Shown here: positions 18,430 through 31,231 of the stretch, piece by piece
Layout: each line of letters starts with the position of its first letter
How positions within the stretch are numbered: the stretch's first letter is position 1
Origin: Fructobacillus apis
Lineage (GTDB): Bacteria > Bacillota > Bacilli > Lactobacillales > Lactobacillaceae
DNA length: 64,000 nucleotides
Direction of reading: 5' to 3'
Assembly (NCBI RefSeq): GCF_023893635.1
Contig: NZ_JAMWYK010000002.1
Span: 248,001 to 312,000 of the forward strand
Program-made: the position numbers and the translations under genes
Notes under the pieces: generated by a model
What the model was told of the DNA's origin: nothing
The model's database searches: none
The model's input: the letters and a program-made list of their open reading frames with translations, nothing else

Positions 18430-19881
18430 TTATTCTTGGCTTTCGCCTCGCCCGTCGAGATCAACATCTTCGAGTGGAATAACTTTCGTCTTATGAATGA
18501 ACTTGTAGCCCAAGTACGGAATCAAAAAGATTGGCACGGATAAGTAAGTAACCGCGATTTTTGCCCAGTCAAAATGGATAAAGGCATCCGGATCTTGGAA
18601 AAGCACAACAATGGTACAAAGGGCCAAGGCCAAGATTGGGCCAACTGGGAAGAACTTTGCTTTGTAGACCAGGTTATCCACAGAGTTCCCCTGGGCCACG
18701 TAAGCGCGGCGGAAGCGCAAGTGAGCTACCGCAATACCCATCCAGGCCAAGAAACCGGTCAAACCGGAGGCTGAAACCAACCAGCCGTAGACCACGTTTC
18801 CACCCTTCATTTCTGAAGTGAAGGCAACCAATCCAACAGACATCGTGAGCAACAATGATGCCCAAGGAACACCGTTCTTAGTCAAACGACCAAAGATTTT
18901 TGGTGCTTGTCCCTTTCGAGCCAGTGAGTAAAGTGTACGTGTGGAAGCGTAGGTTCCTGAGTTGGCGGCTGACAAAACAGAAGTCAAGATAACCGCGTTC
19001 ATCAAGGAAGCCGCAAAGGCGATTCCCGCATTCTTGAACACAATCGTGAACGGTGACATCAAAACGTTTCCTGAGTCAGCTGCAGACATCAAACGTGGGT
19101 CTTGGTAGTAAACCAAGGCTGAAATCACGAAGATGGCACCGATGTAGAAAAGCAAGATACGCCAAAAGACCGAGTGAATAGCCTTTGGCACCGATTGGCT
19201 TGGATCCTTGGCTTCACCAGCCGTAATTCCAATCAATTCCGTTCCCTGGAATGAGAATCCGGCAACAACGAAGACGGATAAGAACCCGCCCATTCCACCA
19301 ACCAAGCCGTGGTTTCCAACGTTCAAGTTGTGAAGCACGTCCACGTTGGAATGAATGATTCCGAAGATGGCCAATACTCCGACGAAGAGGAAGAAACAGA
19401 TGGTTACAACCTTGATGAAGGACAACCAGAACTCCGTTTCACCGAACGTCTTCACAGAGAAGAGGTTCAACAAGAAGATTAACGACAACGCCGTTGCTGA
19501 GAAAATCCAAGATGGAACCGATGGCAACCAGAACTGCGCAACCAAACCAACGGTTACGGTGTCGACAGCCAAGGTGATGGCCCAGTTAAACCAGTAGTTC
19601 CAACCAAGCGCGAATCCAAAGGCTGGATCCACGAAACGGTTCCCGTATTCAGAAAATGAGCCAGACGTTGGCGCAAAGGTCGACATCTCACCAAGGGAGG
19701 TCATCAAGAAGAAGACCATGATTCCAATGACGAGGTAGGCCAAGATGGCCCCTAAAGGTCCGGCCTGGGACACGGAAGCCCCAGAAGTTAAGAAAAGCCC
19801 AGTTCCAATGGAACCACCCATGGCAATCATCGAGACGTGCCGGGTTTTGAGCTGATGTTGAATTTCGTTTGGTTCTGCCAT
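18430..19881 (-). CDS. lysP: Amino acid permease, probably lysine-specific (LysP-like)
   Basis: A 483-residue APC-family permease with about 12 transmembrane helices and the N-terminal signature MIAMGGSIGTGLFLTSG. Start ATG at 19879-19881 follows AAGGAGG with proper spacing. It is preceded by a lysine riboswitch and terminator, which is the main reason to assign lysine as substrate: the switch would turn off uptake when lysine is plentiful. Downstream it converges with the Bce operon. Confidence 0.85.
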   Translation of the reverse strand: MAEPNEIQHQLKTRHVSMIAMGGSIGTGLFLTSGASVSQAGPLGAILAYLVIGIMVFFLMTSLGEMSTFAPTSGSFSEYGNRFVDPAFGFALGWNYWFNWAITLAVDTVTVGLVAQFWLPSVPSWIFSATALSLIFLLNLFSVKTFGETEFWLSFIKVVTICFFLFVGVLAIFGIIHSNVDVLHNLNVGNHGLVGGMGGFLSVFVVAGFSFQGTELIGITAGEAKDPSQSVPKAIHSVFWRILLFYIGAIFVISALVYYQDPRLMSAADSGNVLMSPFTIVFKNAGIAFAASLMNAVILTSVLSAANSGTYASTRTLYSLARKGQAPKIFGRLTKNGVPWASLLLTMSVGLVAFTSEMKGGNVVYGWLVSASGLTGFLAWMGIAVAHLRFRRAYVAQGNSVDNLVYKAKFFPVGPILALALCTIVVLFQDPDAFIHFDWAKIAVTYLSVPIFLIPYLGYKFIHKTKVIPLEDVDLDGRGESQE

Positions 19882-19912
19882 AGCAAAACCTCCTTTTTTG
19901 TTTTTTACAAAC

Positions 19913-19947
19913 AAAAAGCCTCCTCTTGTTCAAAACAAAAGGAGGTG
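19913..19947 (-). terminator. Riboswitch expression-platform terminator for lysP
   Basis: CCTCCTTTTGTT-TTGA-ACAAGAGGAGG stem followed by CTTTTTG on the minus strand, about 30 bases ahead of the lysP ATG. Confidence 0.8.
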
Positions 19948-20138
19948 TTATCACATTTCTTAATCATGATAGCAAAGCGCACCGTTTAAAAAACGACAGT
20001 CCAACGGGTATTTCCCGAAGTCCCAAGCAGCGTATCCCCCGATACGCGACTTTCGGCAACCGCACCTTTAACACTGGGTCTTCGTCTTGGGGAGACTCTC
20101 CAGTGCGACTGATTTTGGTCGCAACCTCTTTGTTTGTT
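19948..20138 (-). promoter_or_regulatory. Lysine riboswitch (L box)
   Basis: The lysP leader contains L-box elements in order: AGAGGTTGCGACC near the 5' end, AGTCGCACTGGAGAG closing the first helix, AAAGGTGCGG followed by GCCGAA, and GGACTGTCG before the terminator. High lysine should favour the terminator at 19913-19947. The assignment is by recognised core motifs and by the permease downstream. Confidence 0.8.
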
Positions 20139-20144
20139 GGTTTT

Positions 20145-20173
20145 AGAATAGCATAACTAAATTTTACCGTCAA
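20145..20173 (-). promoter_or_regulatory. Promoter of the lysine riboswitch-lysP transcript
   Basis: TTGACG (complement 20168-20173), 17-base spacer, TATTCT (complement 20145-20150); it overlaps the stop codon of the gene upstream. Confidence 0.75.
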
Positions 20174-20810
20174 CTCCGAAGAATTGTTGCCAGTGTTTTG
20201 CCAAGCGAATGTACAAAGAAGCTGACAGACGGAAGATCGGGTAGCCAAGCAAAACGGCCCCAATAATGGTTGTTGTCGGCATGTCGTATTCGACAACGGA
20301 AGCCGCCGCACAAAGCAAGAAGATAAAGGCGAAGAACCAGCCAATCAATCGCTTAACCCAGCGGGCAACGTGGAAACGGACAACTAAAATCTGCTGAACT
20401 TGGAACAGCAAGAAGACCCATGAAACCATGGCTACGGATGGCATCATTTGAAGCATGACCGGTCCGTCATCCCAGTAGAAGAACGTCAATAGCGACCATC
20501 CCCAAGTGATTCCAATCAAAATCGTCAAGCAGGCCAAACTCCACCAGAAGCCGACCTTATAACCTAATGCGCGTAGGAAACCCGCCCACAATAAGGACAG
20601 CACCCAAACGAACCAGAAGTTCTTCAGGACGTAAGCCGGAATCAGTAACGCGCCAAACTTCGTTCCCGCTACCGCTTGAACAGCAATGGAAAAAACGGCA
20701 TCCAACATTGTTAACGACGAAGCGTTAAAGCGCAGCATAACGGATAGAATAAAGAATATAACGAGTGATACAAATGGTAAAAATCGTCTTTTTTTAAGTG
20801 GATAAATCAA
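20157..20810 (-). CDS. Membrane protein, distantly PAP2-like
   Basis: A 217-residue protein with about six hydrophobic segments. The beginning (FNASSLTMLDAVFSIAVQAV) and the end (DMPTTTIIGAVLLGYPIFRL) recall the outer parts of PAP2-type phosphatidic acid phosphatases, but the SGH and SRxxxxxHxxxD catalytic motifs are not seen, so it is probably not a phosphatase. It follows trpS by 42 bases and may be co-transcribed. Function unknown. Confidence 0.6.
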   Translation of the reverse strand: MIYPLKKRRFLPFVSLVIFFILSVMLRFNASSLTMLDAVFSIAVQAVAGTKFGALLIPAYVLKNFWFVWVLSLLWAGFLRALGYKVGFWWSLACLTILIGITWGWSLLTFFYWDDGPVMLQMMPSVAMVSWVFLLFQVQQILVVRFHVARWVKRLIGWFFAFIFLLCAAASVVEYDMPTTTIIGAVLLGYPIFRLSASLYIRLAKHWQQFFGVDGKI

Positions 20811-20852
20811 AAACTTAACACCTTCTTCTCTCTTCGAACACGAGGTTAACTC

Positions 20853-21869
20853 TTAACCGAAGTAGTTGATTCCCATTGCCGCACGTACTTGTGCCATGGT
20901 CTCCTCAGCTTTGGCGTTCGCTTTCTTGGAACCTTCTTCTAACATTGCCATCACTTGGTCCATGTTCTTTGCGTATTCCATGCGACGTTCACGGATTGGT
21001 GCCAATTCAGCTTCCATCACTTCAAGCAAGTGCTTTTTCAGCTTCATATCACCAAGTCCTCCACGTTGATAGTGTTCCTTCAATTCTTGAACACGCTTCT
21101 TATCTGGATCAAAGATATCCAAATAAGTGAACACAACGTTTCCTTCAACGTGACCAGGGTCTTCGACCTTCACGTGAGTTGGGTCCGTGTACATGGACTT
21201 GACCTTCTTAGCCAACGTTTCCGCGTCATCTGACAAGTAGATTCCGTTGTTCAATGACTTGGACATCTTGGCATTGCCATCAATTCCAGGCAAGCGTCCC
21301 TGTCCCTTTGGCGGGAAAACACCTTCGGGTTCAACCAAGATATCTGTGTTGTAAGCATGGTTGAATGAACGAACCAATTCACGGGTCTGTTCAATCATTG
21401 GCTTTTGGTCGTCTCCAACCGGCACCTTTGTTGCCTTAAACAACGTAATATCTGCCGCTTGTGAAACCGGATAAGTCAAGAACCCGGCCGGAATACTTTC
21501 ACCAAAGTCCTTTTGTTTGATTTCGGTCTTCACCGTTGGGTTTCGTTCCAAACGACCCAATGAAACCAAGTTCATGTAGTACATCGTGAGTTCCGCCAAG
21601 GCAGGAATTTGTGATTGCACAAAAATCGTGGACTTGCTTGGGTCAATTCCAACGGCCAAGTAATCCAAAGCCACTTCAGCAAGTGAGCGTTGAATCTTTT
21701 CTGGATCACGGGCGTTGTCCGTAAAGGCTTGCGTATCCGCAATCATAATGTAAGGGTCATACACCCCTTCGTTTTGCATCGCCACACGGTTCTTCAATGA
21801 ACCAATGTAGTGTCCAATATGTAGTTTTCCGGTTGGACGGTCACCGGTTAAATAGATTTCTTTTTCCAT
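20853..21869 (-). CDS. trpS: Tryptophanyl-tRNA synthetase
   Basis: A 338-residue class I synthetase that charges tRNA-Trp. The HIGH motif is [12 protein letters not shown] near residues 17-28 and the KMSKS motif is intact ([13 protein letters not shown]). Length is normal. Its 127-base intergenic space with the divergent reductase gene is too short for a T-box, and none is seen, so trpS appears not to share the tRNA-sensing control used by tyrS. Confidence 0.96.
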   Translation of the reverse strand: MEKEIYLTGDRPTGKLHIGHYIGSLKNRVAMQNEGVYDPYIMIADTQAFTDNARDPEKIQRSLAEVALDYLAVGIDPSKSTIFVQSQIPALAELTMYYMNLVSLGRLERNPTVKTEIKQKDFGESIPAGFLTYPVSQAADITLFKATKVPVGDDQKPMIEQTRELVRSFNHAYNTDILVEPEGVFPPKGQGRLPGIDGNAKMSKSLNNGIYLSDDAETLAKKVKSMYTDPTHVKVEDPGHVEGNVVFTYLDIFDPDKKRVQELKEHYQRGGLGDMKLKKHLLEVMEAELAPIRERRMEYAKNMDQVMAMLEEGSKKANAKAEETMAQVRAAMGINYFG

Positions 21870-21901
21870 GAGGCTTAATCCCTTAATTTATTAACTCTTT
21901 C

Positions 21902-21930
21902 ATTATAACGAATTGTGCAAAGTCTTGCAG
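21902..21930 (-). promoter_or_regulatory. trpS promoter
   Basis: CTGCAA (complement 21925-21930), 17-base spacer, TATAAT (complement 21902-21907). Confidence 0.6.
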
Positions 21931-21996
21931 AATTCGTTTCAAATTGATATATTATTAGAAACAGATTAGAAAATATTAATAAACGGAGGTAGATCT

Positions 21997-22977
21997 ATGA
22001 AATACGCAGTTGTTGGTGCTGGTGCAATGGGGCTTCGCTACGGCTTGTTGCTACAAGAAGTAGCTGGAAAAGAAGTTGACTTTGTCGAACCGACCAAAGC
22101 CTCCATCGACCAGATTAAAAAGCAAGGAAACGTGGTTTATCAGTCACGAGACCATAAGGACAAGCACGAAGTGCCCGTCAAGGTTTACTCTCCCGAAGAA
22201 TATGATGAGCACCCTGATGTTTGGATTTTCTTCATGAAGCAGATGCAAATGGCCGATACGTTGAAGCGCTTGGCACCTAAGTTCCATGATGATCAAGTGG
22301 CCGTGGGTGCCATGAACGGGATGGGACACATCGAAAAATTGGAAGCCTACTTTGCAAAGGACAAAATCATTGGCGGAACGGCCATGATTGCCACCATTTT
22401 GAACGATTATGGTGACGTTGACTTCATTGGTGCGTCAAACACTGGAACATCTGCCTACTCGAACTTGTCAGGTGTAAAAACCGAGGCAACCAAGGAAGTC
22501 ATGGCTGATTTTCAAGCTGCAAACTTAAATCCGTCCTACTCAAATAACTTCATGGGAACACTCCTAACAAAAGTATTCTTCAACGCCGTCGAGAACTCAA
22601 TCGCAACCATGTTCCAGGCACGTGTTGGGGAACTATTGGCCTACGATCAATTCATCGATACCATTGCAAAGCCAATGGTCCACGAAGCTTACGACGCCGC
22701 TGATGCCGCAGGAATCACCCTGCTGGAGACACGTGAAGAAATGTTAGTTCAAATGGACGAAGTTGCTCGAAACATCGTTCCCCTTCACTTCCCATCCATG
22801 TACCAAGACTTCGTTAAGAACCGTCCAACGGAGGCGGATTACATTAACGGATGGATCGCTGACCTGGCAGAAAAGAACGGCGTTGCAGCGCCAACCCATC
22901 GTTTCGTAACCAACTTGGTTCACCTCGCTGAAGACATGCGGCAATTCAATCCGCCTGTCAATCAATTAGCGCAGTAA
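21997..22977 (+). CDS. 2-dehydropantoate 2-reductase family protein (ketopantoate reductase)
   Basis: A 326-residue NADP-binding protein. The Rossmann motif GAGAMGLRYG is at 7-16, and the C-terminal all-helical ApbA domain covers about 185-310 (LLTKVFFNAVENSIATMFQ holds the catalytic lysine region). It would reduce 2-dehydropantoate to pantoate for coenzyme A, but this family has many paralogues acting on other keto acids, and no other pantothenate genes are next to it. Preceded by CGGAGGT. Confidence 0.75.
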   Translation: MKYAVVGAGAMGLRYGLLLQEVAGKEVDFVEPTKASIDQIKKQGNVVYQSRDHKDKHEVPVKVYSPEEYDEHPDVWIFFMKQMQMADTLKRLAPKFHDDQVAVGAMNGMGHIEKLEAYFAKDKIIGGTAMIATILNDYGDVDFIGASNTGTSAYSNLSGVKTEATKEVMADFQAANLNPSYSNNFMGTLLTKVFFNAVENSIATMFQARVGELLAYDQFIDTIAKPMVHEAYDAADAAGITLLETREEMLVQMDEVARNIVPLHFPSMYQDFVKNRPTEADYINGWIADLAEKNGVAAPTHRFVTNLVHLAEDMRQFNPPVNQLAQ

Positions 22978-23003
22978 AAAAAAGCCCCGCACGGGGCTTT
23001 TTA
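22978..23003 (+). terminator. Terminator of the ketopantoate reductase gene
   Basis: AAAGCCCCGC-AC-GGGGCTTTTTA immediately after the stop codon. Confidence 0.9.
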
Positions 23004-23027
23004 CTTTTCCTTCATAAAAATGCAAAC

Positions 23028-23063
23028 AAAAAAGCCGCAAGCATAAATGCTTGCGACTTTTTA
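23028..23063 (-). terminator. Terminator of tRNA-Glu
   Basis: AGTCGCAAGCAT-TTA-TGCTTGCGGCT on the minus strand followed by TTTTTT. Confidence 0.9.
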
Positions 23064-23064
23064 G

Positions 23065-23136
23065 TAGCCCGTGAGAGAATCGAACTCTCGATTCCGCCGT
23101 GAAAGGGCAGCGTCTTAGCCACTTGACCAACGGGCC
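23065..23136 (-). tRNA. tRNA-Glu (UUC)
   Basis: The complement folds into a complete 72-base cloverleaf: acceptor GGCCCGT/ACGGGCT, anticodon stem CTGCC/GGCGG with loop CTTTCAC (anticodon TTC), and T-arm GAGAGTTCGATTCTC. CCA is not encoded. A promoter and a terminator flank it, so it is a single-gene transcript. Confidence 0.95.
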
Positions 23137-23179
23137 ATGGTCAGTTGTTGTTTCATATCTCTATCAAACAACATATGTT

Positions 23180-23208
23180 ATTGTAGCAAGGCTAACGCCA
23201 CCCGTCAA
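23180..23208 (-). promoter_or_regulatory. Promoter of tRNA-Glu
   Basis: TTGACG (complement 23203-23208), 17-base spacer, TACAAT (complement 23180-23185). Confidence 0.8.
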
Positions 23209-23234
23209 CAGAAAATCGAAAAAAATTTATTTTT

Positions 23235-24224
23235 TTAGTACCAATTATGGGAAAGGTGGAATGCCAGGGCATTTTGAGCCGTTCCATAGCGGTCTGCGAT
23301 GTACAATTTCATCGCACGAAGCTGTTCATTGTAGTCCGTGCTATCAAAAATTCCGTATTGCGCACGCAAGGCTGGTGACAATTGACCAATTCCGAAGTAG
23401 ATACCGTTACGAGCCGTCGTACGTCCTGAAGATTCCTTCATGATCAACGTTTGCAAAGCATCGTTTTCTGCTTGGTCGTTGTTCTGTGCTGAAGCAGCAG
23501 CGTCGGCGTCAGCTTGTGCCTTAGCTTGAGCAGCAGCGTCGGCGTCAGCTTGTGCCTTTGCTTGAGCAGCAGCATTGGCGTCAGCTTGTGCCTTAGCCTG
23601 AGCAACAGCATCGGCATCAGCTTGCGCCTTTGCTTGTTCCGCTGCACGAGCATCAGCAGCTGCTTTTGCTTGTGCCGCGGCTTCTTCATCCACCTTTTGC
23701 TTTGCAGCAGCTGAATCAGCTTGTGCTTGTGAGTCAGCTTGACTGGCTTGGTCGCCTTGGTTTTCATTGGCAGCTGGCGCTGCTTGTCCTGATGTCTTCA
23801 AAATTTGACCAACAGAAAGTTGGTTTGGATTTTGAATGTTGTTCAATGAAGCCAAGTTTGCGACAGAAGTGTTGAAGCGTTGCGCCAAGGTCCACAAGTT
23901 GTCACCTGACTTTACGGTGTAAGAAGTCGTGTTTTCAGTTTGCGCTTCTTGCTTTGCTGGTGCATTTTGTTCAGCAGGCTTATCTTGGGATGTCTTTTGA
24001 CCGATAACCAAACGCTTCCCAACAAAAATCTGATCAACATTTTCGATGTTGTTGTCCTTTGCCAGTTGTGCAACCGTGGTCTTGTACTGGCTGGCAATGG
24101 CTGACAAGGTGTCCCCTGCCTTAATCGTGTATTGGTCAACTGAATCAGCTGAGGCAGCGTTTTGCCCCAAAGCCACTGATCCGGCTAATCCGAACGCGAC
24201 TAGTAGTTTATTTTTAATTGCCAT
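23235..24224 (-). CDS. Secreted cell-wall protein with two LysM domains, Ala-rich repeat and Apf-like C-terminus
   Basis: A 329-residue exported protein. A signal peptide covers about 1-26 (ending AASADS). LysM domains at about 31-75 (YTIKAGDTLSAIASQYKTTV) and 100-145 (YTVKSGDNLWTLAQRFNTSV) bind peptidoglycan. Residues about 150-255 are a charged alanine-rich, probably helical stalk with 12-residue repeats of the type AQAKAQADADAA. The C-terminus (SGIYFGIGQL-like region ending FHLSHNWY) resembles aggregation-promoting-factor/lysozyme-like domains of lactobacilli. Likely a non-covalently bound wall protein or muramidase-like enzyme. Confidence 0.85.
   Translation of the reverse strand: MAIKNKLLVAFGLAGSVALGQNAASADSVDQYTIKAGDTLSAIASQYKTTVAQLAKDNNIENVDQIFVGKRLVIGQKTSQDKPAEQNAPAKQEAQTENTTSYTVKSGDNLWTLAQRFNTSVANLASLNNIQNPNQLSVGQILKTSGQAAPAANENQGDQASQADSQAQADSAAAKQKVDEEAAAQAKAAADARAAEQAKAQADADAVAQAKAQADANAAAQAKAQADADAAAQAKAQADADAAASAQNNDQAENDALQTLIMKESSGRTTARNGIYFGIGQLSPALRAQYGIFDSTDYNEQLRAMKLYIADRYGTAQNALAFHLSHNWY
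23494..23637 (-). repeat. Four tandem 36-bp repeats coding AQAKAQADADAA units
   Basis: Units at 23494-23529, 23530-23565, 23566-23601 and 23602-23637 are nearly identical; the first two differ at one base. A more degenerate continuation runs to about 23690. In-frame 12-codon units suggest the stalk length can vary by slippage or recombination. Confidence 0.85.
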
Positions 24225-24343
24225 AATAATCTCCTTTGTCTATGACATGAAGTAACTTGAGAGTCATCCCAAATTACTCTTACTACTATCATACACATCC
24301 AAAGTTTAAGTCCGAATTAAAAAAGCTATAAAAAAGCATTAAA

Positions 24344-24369
24344 AAAGAGCCAGTCTAAACTGACTCTTT
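24344..24369 (-). terminator. Terminator of the ATP synthase operon
   Basis: AAAGAGTCAG-TTTAGA-CTGGCTCTTTTTT on the minus strand, a few bases after the atpC stop. Confidence 0.85.
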
Positions 24370-24375
24370 CTTTGA

Positions 24376-24816
24376 TTACGCATGGTTACGAATCGATGCA
24401 ACCTGAATTCGGTTGACGGCACGCATCAAAGCGACGTGCGCCATATCCATCTCACGCTTGTTTTTGACCTGTTGGGCATCCTTCAAACGCGCTTCCGCAC
24501 GTTCTTTGGCGCTTTTGGCACGGTCCACATCAATGTCATCAGCGATTTCTGCTGAATCAGCAATCACCGTTAAGAGGTTGTCGGAGAATTCTGCGACTCC
24601 CCCGTTAACAGCTAAGGAATGCTTTTGGCCGTCTTTTTTGACAACCAATTCATTGATGGCAAGGGCCGCCATGATTGGTTCGTGACCAGCCATGATTCCC
24701 ATTTGGCCTCCCTGCGTATTGATGACAGCAATCTCAACGCCAGCTTGATCAAAAACCTGACCATCTGGCGTCACAATTTTCACTGTGATACCATTTTGCT
24801 TTTCTTGTTCAGCCAT
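24376..24816 (-). CDS. atpC: ATP synthase F1 subunit epsilon
   Basis: A 146-residue epsilon subunit with the N-terminal beta-sandwich (VKIVTPDGQVFDQAGVEIAVINTQGGQMGIMAGHEP region) and C-terminal helical hairpin (about 90-140). It is part of the rotor and inhibits wasteful ATP hydrolysis. Last gene of atpBEFHAGDC, 11 bases after atpD, followed by the operon terminator. Confidence 0.94.
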   Translation of the reverse strand: MAEQEKQNGITVKIVTPDGQVFDQAGVEIAVINTQGGQMGIMAGHEPIMAALAINELVVKKDGQKHSLAVNGGVAEFSDNLLTVIADSAEIADDIDVDRAKSAKERAEARLKDAQQVKNKREMDMAHVALMRAVNRIQVASIRNHA

Positions 24817-24827
24817 GGATTACCCCC

Positions 24828-26240
<1,413 letters not shown>

Positions 26241-26273
26241 CTATCTCAAACGGTCAACGCCGTTATTAAATCC

Positions 26274-27191
26274 TTATTCCAAAGCGACCATACCACCGGT
26301 AATTTCGGTGATTTCAGTCGTAATTTGTGACTGACGTGCCCGGTTATACTGCAAGTCGAGTCGGTGAATCAAATCGTCCGCCGAATCGGTCGCAGAAGAC
26401 ATCGCCGTCGATGACGCCGCGTGCTCAGCAGTCTTGGCATCCAAAACCGCTTCGAAAACCAAAGACTGGATGTATTGAGGCAAAACTACGTTCAGAACGG
26501 CTGTTGAGTCAGGTTCTGAGTAATAGGCTGACTTCGTTTCAAAAGTCTTTTCCTTTTCATCCTTGTCTTCGTCCATCTTTGCCTGATTAACAACCTCTTT
26601 TGTCAAAGGAAGCAATTGAATCGTTTGTTGATCCGATTGCAAGCGGTTGATGAAGTGGTTGTAAACCAAGTGCAAAGCGTCGAAGGCTTCAGCTTCGTAC
26701 AATGAAATCACCGTCTTTAAGACTTGGCGAATTTCATTAAAGTTTGGCACATCAGACAAGCCGCGGTGTTCCAGGGCAACGGTGAAGCCACGCTTCTTGT
26801 AGAAGTCCGCGCCATTTCCACCAATTGCCAAAATAACCGTGTTATCTGGCGTCAAATTCTTTTCTTTCATCAAGGCGTTCGTCTTCTTGATGATGTTGGC
26901 GTTATATGAACCAACGAGACCACGGTCAGAAGTAACCACTAACAAACCAGTCTTTTTGACTGGACGAGCATCGACCATTGGCAAGTGACTAGAATCCACA
27001 TTGTCCAAAACGTGGTTTTCAATCAAGTGCGATACAACCGCCTTAATGCGGTAGGCGTACTCATGGTAGCCGGTTGTTGACCGTTGGATCTGGCTCAACT
27101 TAGCCGTTGAGACCATTTGCATGGCAGAAGTAATCTGCCGAGTCTTTTTCGTCGATCCAATCCGCCGCTTAATATCTTGTAAAGAAGCCAT
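26274..27191 (-). CDS. atpG: ATP synthase F1 subunit gamma
   Basis: A 305-residue central stalk subunit with the N-terminal coiled-coil helix [20 protein letters not shown] and the C-terminal helix ([22 protein letters not shown]) that rotate within the alpha3beta3 ring. Slightly longer than the E. coli subunit, as usual in Gram-positives. Lies between atpA and atpD. Confidence 0.95.
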   Translation of the reverse strand: MASLQDIKRRIGSTKKTRQITSAMQMVSTAKLSQIQRSTTGYHEYAYRIKAVVSHLIENHVLDNVDSSHLPMVDARPVKKTGLLVVTSDRGLVGSYNANIIKKTNALMKEKNLTPDNTVILAIGGNGADFYKKRGFTVALEHRGLSDVPNFNEIRQVLKTVISLYEAEAFDALHLVYNHFINRLQSDQQTIQLLPLTKEVVNQAKMDEDKDEKEKTFETKSAYYSEPDSTAVLNVVLPQYIQSLVFEAVLDAKTAEHAASSTAMSSATDSADDLIHRLDLQYNRARQSQITTEITEITGGMVALE

Positions 27192-27202
27192 GTTGCCTCC
27201 TT

Positions 27203-29274
<2,072 letters not shown>

Positions 29275-29283
29275 ATCCCCTCC

Positions 29284-29793
29284 TTACTGCTGACCTAACT
29301 CTGCCAAGTAGGCATCGATTAAGGCCCGCTGGTCGTCTGCAGATAATTCTTTTTGAATTAACTTGGAGGCAATGTTGACGGACAAGTCCGCCACGTCCTT
29401 TTTGGCCGTGTCCATTGCTTCAACCTTCATGTCTGCCGCATCTTGTTGTGCGGTCTTACGCATGCCGGCCACTTGGTCGTTTGCTGCTTGAATCAAAGAA
29501 TCGGATTGTTCCTTTGCCGTCTTCTTCGCAGAGGAAATTAATTGACTGGCTTGGTCTTTACCAGCAGCCAATTCCTTTTCTCGTTGGTCAAAGAGGCTTT
29601 GAGCATCCTTGTTCTTCTTTTCAGCACCGTCCAAGTCTGAGTTAATCTTATCTGCACGTTCGTCCAAGACCTTTGTTAAAGGACCCCAGGCAAAGTGCTT
29701 CAAGACAACCATTAAGATGAGGAAGGCGACGATAATAAAGACCATGTCACCAAGTGGCATTGCCTTTTCCATTGATAATGTTTGGAGCATCAT
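29284..29793 (-). CDS. atpF: ATP synthase Fo subunit b
   Basis: A 169-residue peripheral stalk subunit: one N-terminal membrane helix (about 14-34, GDMVFIIVAFLILMVVLKHF) then a long charged coiled coil. Two adjacent ATG codons compete for the start, with GGAGG 5 and 8 bases upstream; the second (29790) has the better spacing. Between atpE and atpH. Confidence 0.92.
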   Translation of the reverse strand: MMLQTLSMEKAMPLGDMVFIIVAFLILMVVLKHFAWGPLTKVLDERADKINSDLDGAEKKNKDAQSLFDQREKELAAGKDQASQLISSAKKTAKEQSDSLIQAANDQVAGMRKTAQQDAADMKVEAMDTAKKDVADLSVNIASKLIQKELSADDQRALIDAYLAELGQQ

Positions 29794-29815
29794 CTATTCC
29801 TCCCGTGGACTGTTC

Positions 29816-30073
<258 letters not shown>

Positions 30074-30127
30074 CTATCTACTGTTGGATGATAACGGTCC
30101 CCCGCGACTGCATGAGTCTTTGTAGGC

Positions 30128-30844
30128 TTACTCTTCCCCTGATAACTGAGCGGTAAAGACCGCGGTTAACATAACAAAGACGTAAGCCTGGATGCCACCG
30201 ATTAATAATGAAAAGGCTTGCCAAGCCATCTCAAGTGGCAAAGCCGCAATCCACCCGAATCCGTTCAGTGAAAAGGCAAGTTCCGCAAGTAAGTTCAACA
30301 TAAGCTCACCGGCAAAAATGTTTCCAAAGAGACGGAGGGCCAAAGTTAAGAAGTTCGTAATCTGTTCCACAACGTTTAGTGGGAACATGGCAGCGTATGG
30401 CTTGAAGAACATGTTCTTTAAGTAACCACCGAACCCAAGAACTTTAACTCCGGTCCCGTGGGCAATCATGAGTGACATGATAGCCAACGTAAAGGCAATC
30501 AACGGATCGGCCGTTGGTGACTTAATTAAGGTCACGCCCGCGCCAGTTTTAACCTGAAGCAACAGCCCCATCTCGTTAGACACCACGAGGAACAAGAAGA
30601 GCGTGAAGGCATAGAGGCCCAGCGACCGTGCCAGGTTCCCTGGTAACTGATCGCCTAAAATGCCGCGTACAAAGTCCAAAACGTATTCAATGACGTTTTG
30701 ACCTCTGCTTGGCCGAATGGCAACTTTTCGCGTTAACCCAACTGCCAACAAGACAACAATGGACATTGCTAACAATGTTGAAACAACTGTTGTCCAGGTG
30801 AAAGTCAGACCCAACAACGAAAAGGTTGATGTCGGTTCATCCAT
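30128..30844 (-). CDS. atpB: ATP synthase Fo subunit a
   Basis: A 238-residue membrane subunit with about five or six helices. The essential arginine lies in LTLALRLFGNIFAGEL, and the C-terminal helix QAYVFVMLTAVFTAQLSGEE matches the family. It provides proton half-channels against the c-ring. First gene of the operon; no atpI gene precedes it. Confidence 0.95.
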   Translation of the reverse strand: MDEPTSTFSLLGLTFTWTTVVSTLLAMSIVVLLAVGLTRKVAIRPSRGQNVIEYVLDFVRGILGDQLPGNLARSLGLYAFTLFLFLVVSNEMGLLLQVKTGAGVTLIKSPTADPLIAFTLAIMSLMIAHGTGVKVLGFGGYLKNMFFKPYAAMFPLNVVEQITNFLTLALRLFGNIFAGELMLNLLAELAFSLNGFGWIAALPLEMAWQAFSLLIGGIQAYVFVMLTAVFTAQLSGEE

Positions 30845-31194
30845 CGGTTTTCTCCTTTCTGCAGTTTTCTATTTTGAAGGTCGCAAGACATCTTTCTACT
30901 ACCTCAAAATGTTACCCCCATAATACGCCCCCTATTTTCTAAATACAAGGGAGATTGTGGATATTTCACAACATTTCTACACTTTTTTAAACAGTACTTT
31001 AAATAATGGTACAGATTTCCGAATCTGTCTGAGAAATGCGGTAAAACGGCTTTATTAAGTACCTTATAGGGTATTTATTAGAAAGTGGTCCGTCATAAAA
31101 TCTAAAATTTACCCCTATTAATAAGACATTTTTACAAATTTTGTGAAGAAAACACCAATTAATTTAAGGGATTTCTATTCTAAAAAAGTTTAAG
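30845..31194. other. AT-rich intergenic region upstream of the ATP synthase operon
   Basis: About 350 bases without a gene. It holds the atp promoter, a perfect hairpin CAGATT-TCCG-AATCTG at 31012-31027, and a TACC-TTATA-GGGTA repeat near 31060. The rest is low-complexity AT-rich sequence with no ORF that looks real. Confidence 0.6.
30920..30948 (-). promoter_or_regulatory. Promoter of the ATP synthase operon
   Basis: TTGTAT (complement 30943-30948), 17-base spacer, TATTAT (complement 30920-30925), about 75 bases ahead of atpB. Confidence 0.6.
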
Positions 31195-31230
31195 AAAAAA
31201 GCCTACTAGATTTCCCTAGTAGGCTTTTTT
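31195..31230 (-). terminator. Terminator of gpmA
   Basis: AAAAAAGCCTACTAG-GGAAAT-CTAGTAGGC followed by TTTTTTC on the minus strand. Confidence 0.9.
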
Positions 31231-31231
31231 G

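Noticed and set aside
20157-20810. PAP2 phosphatase
   Set aside because: Only the outer parts resemble PAP2; the catalytic histidines and arginine motif are missing.
23494-23637. Regular 36-bp repeats as a CRISPR array
   Set aside because: The units are contiguous, with no spacers, and encode an in-frame 12-residue repeat in a secreted protein.
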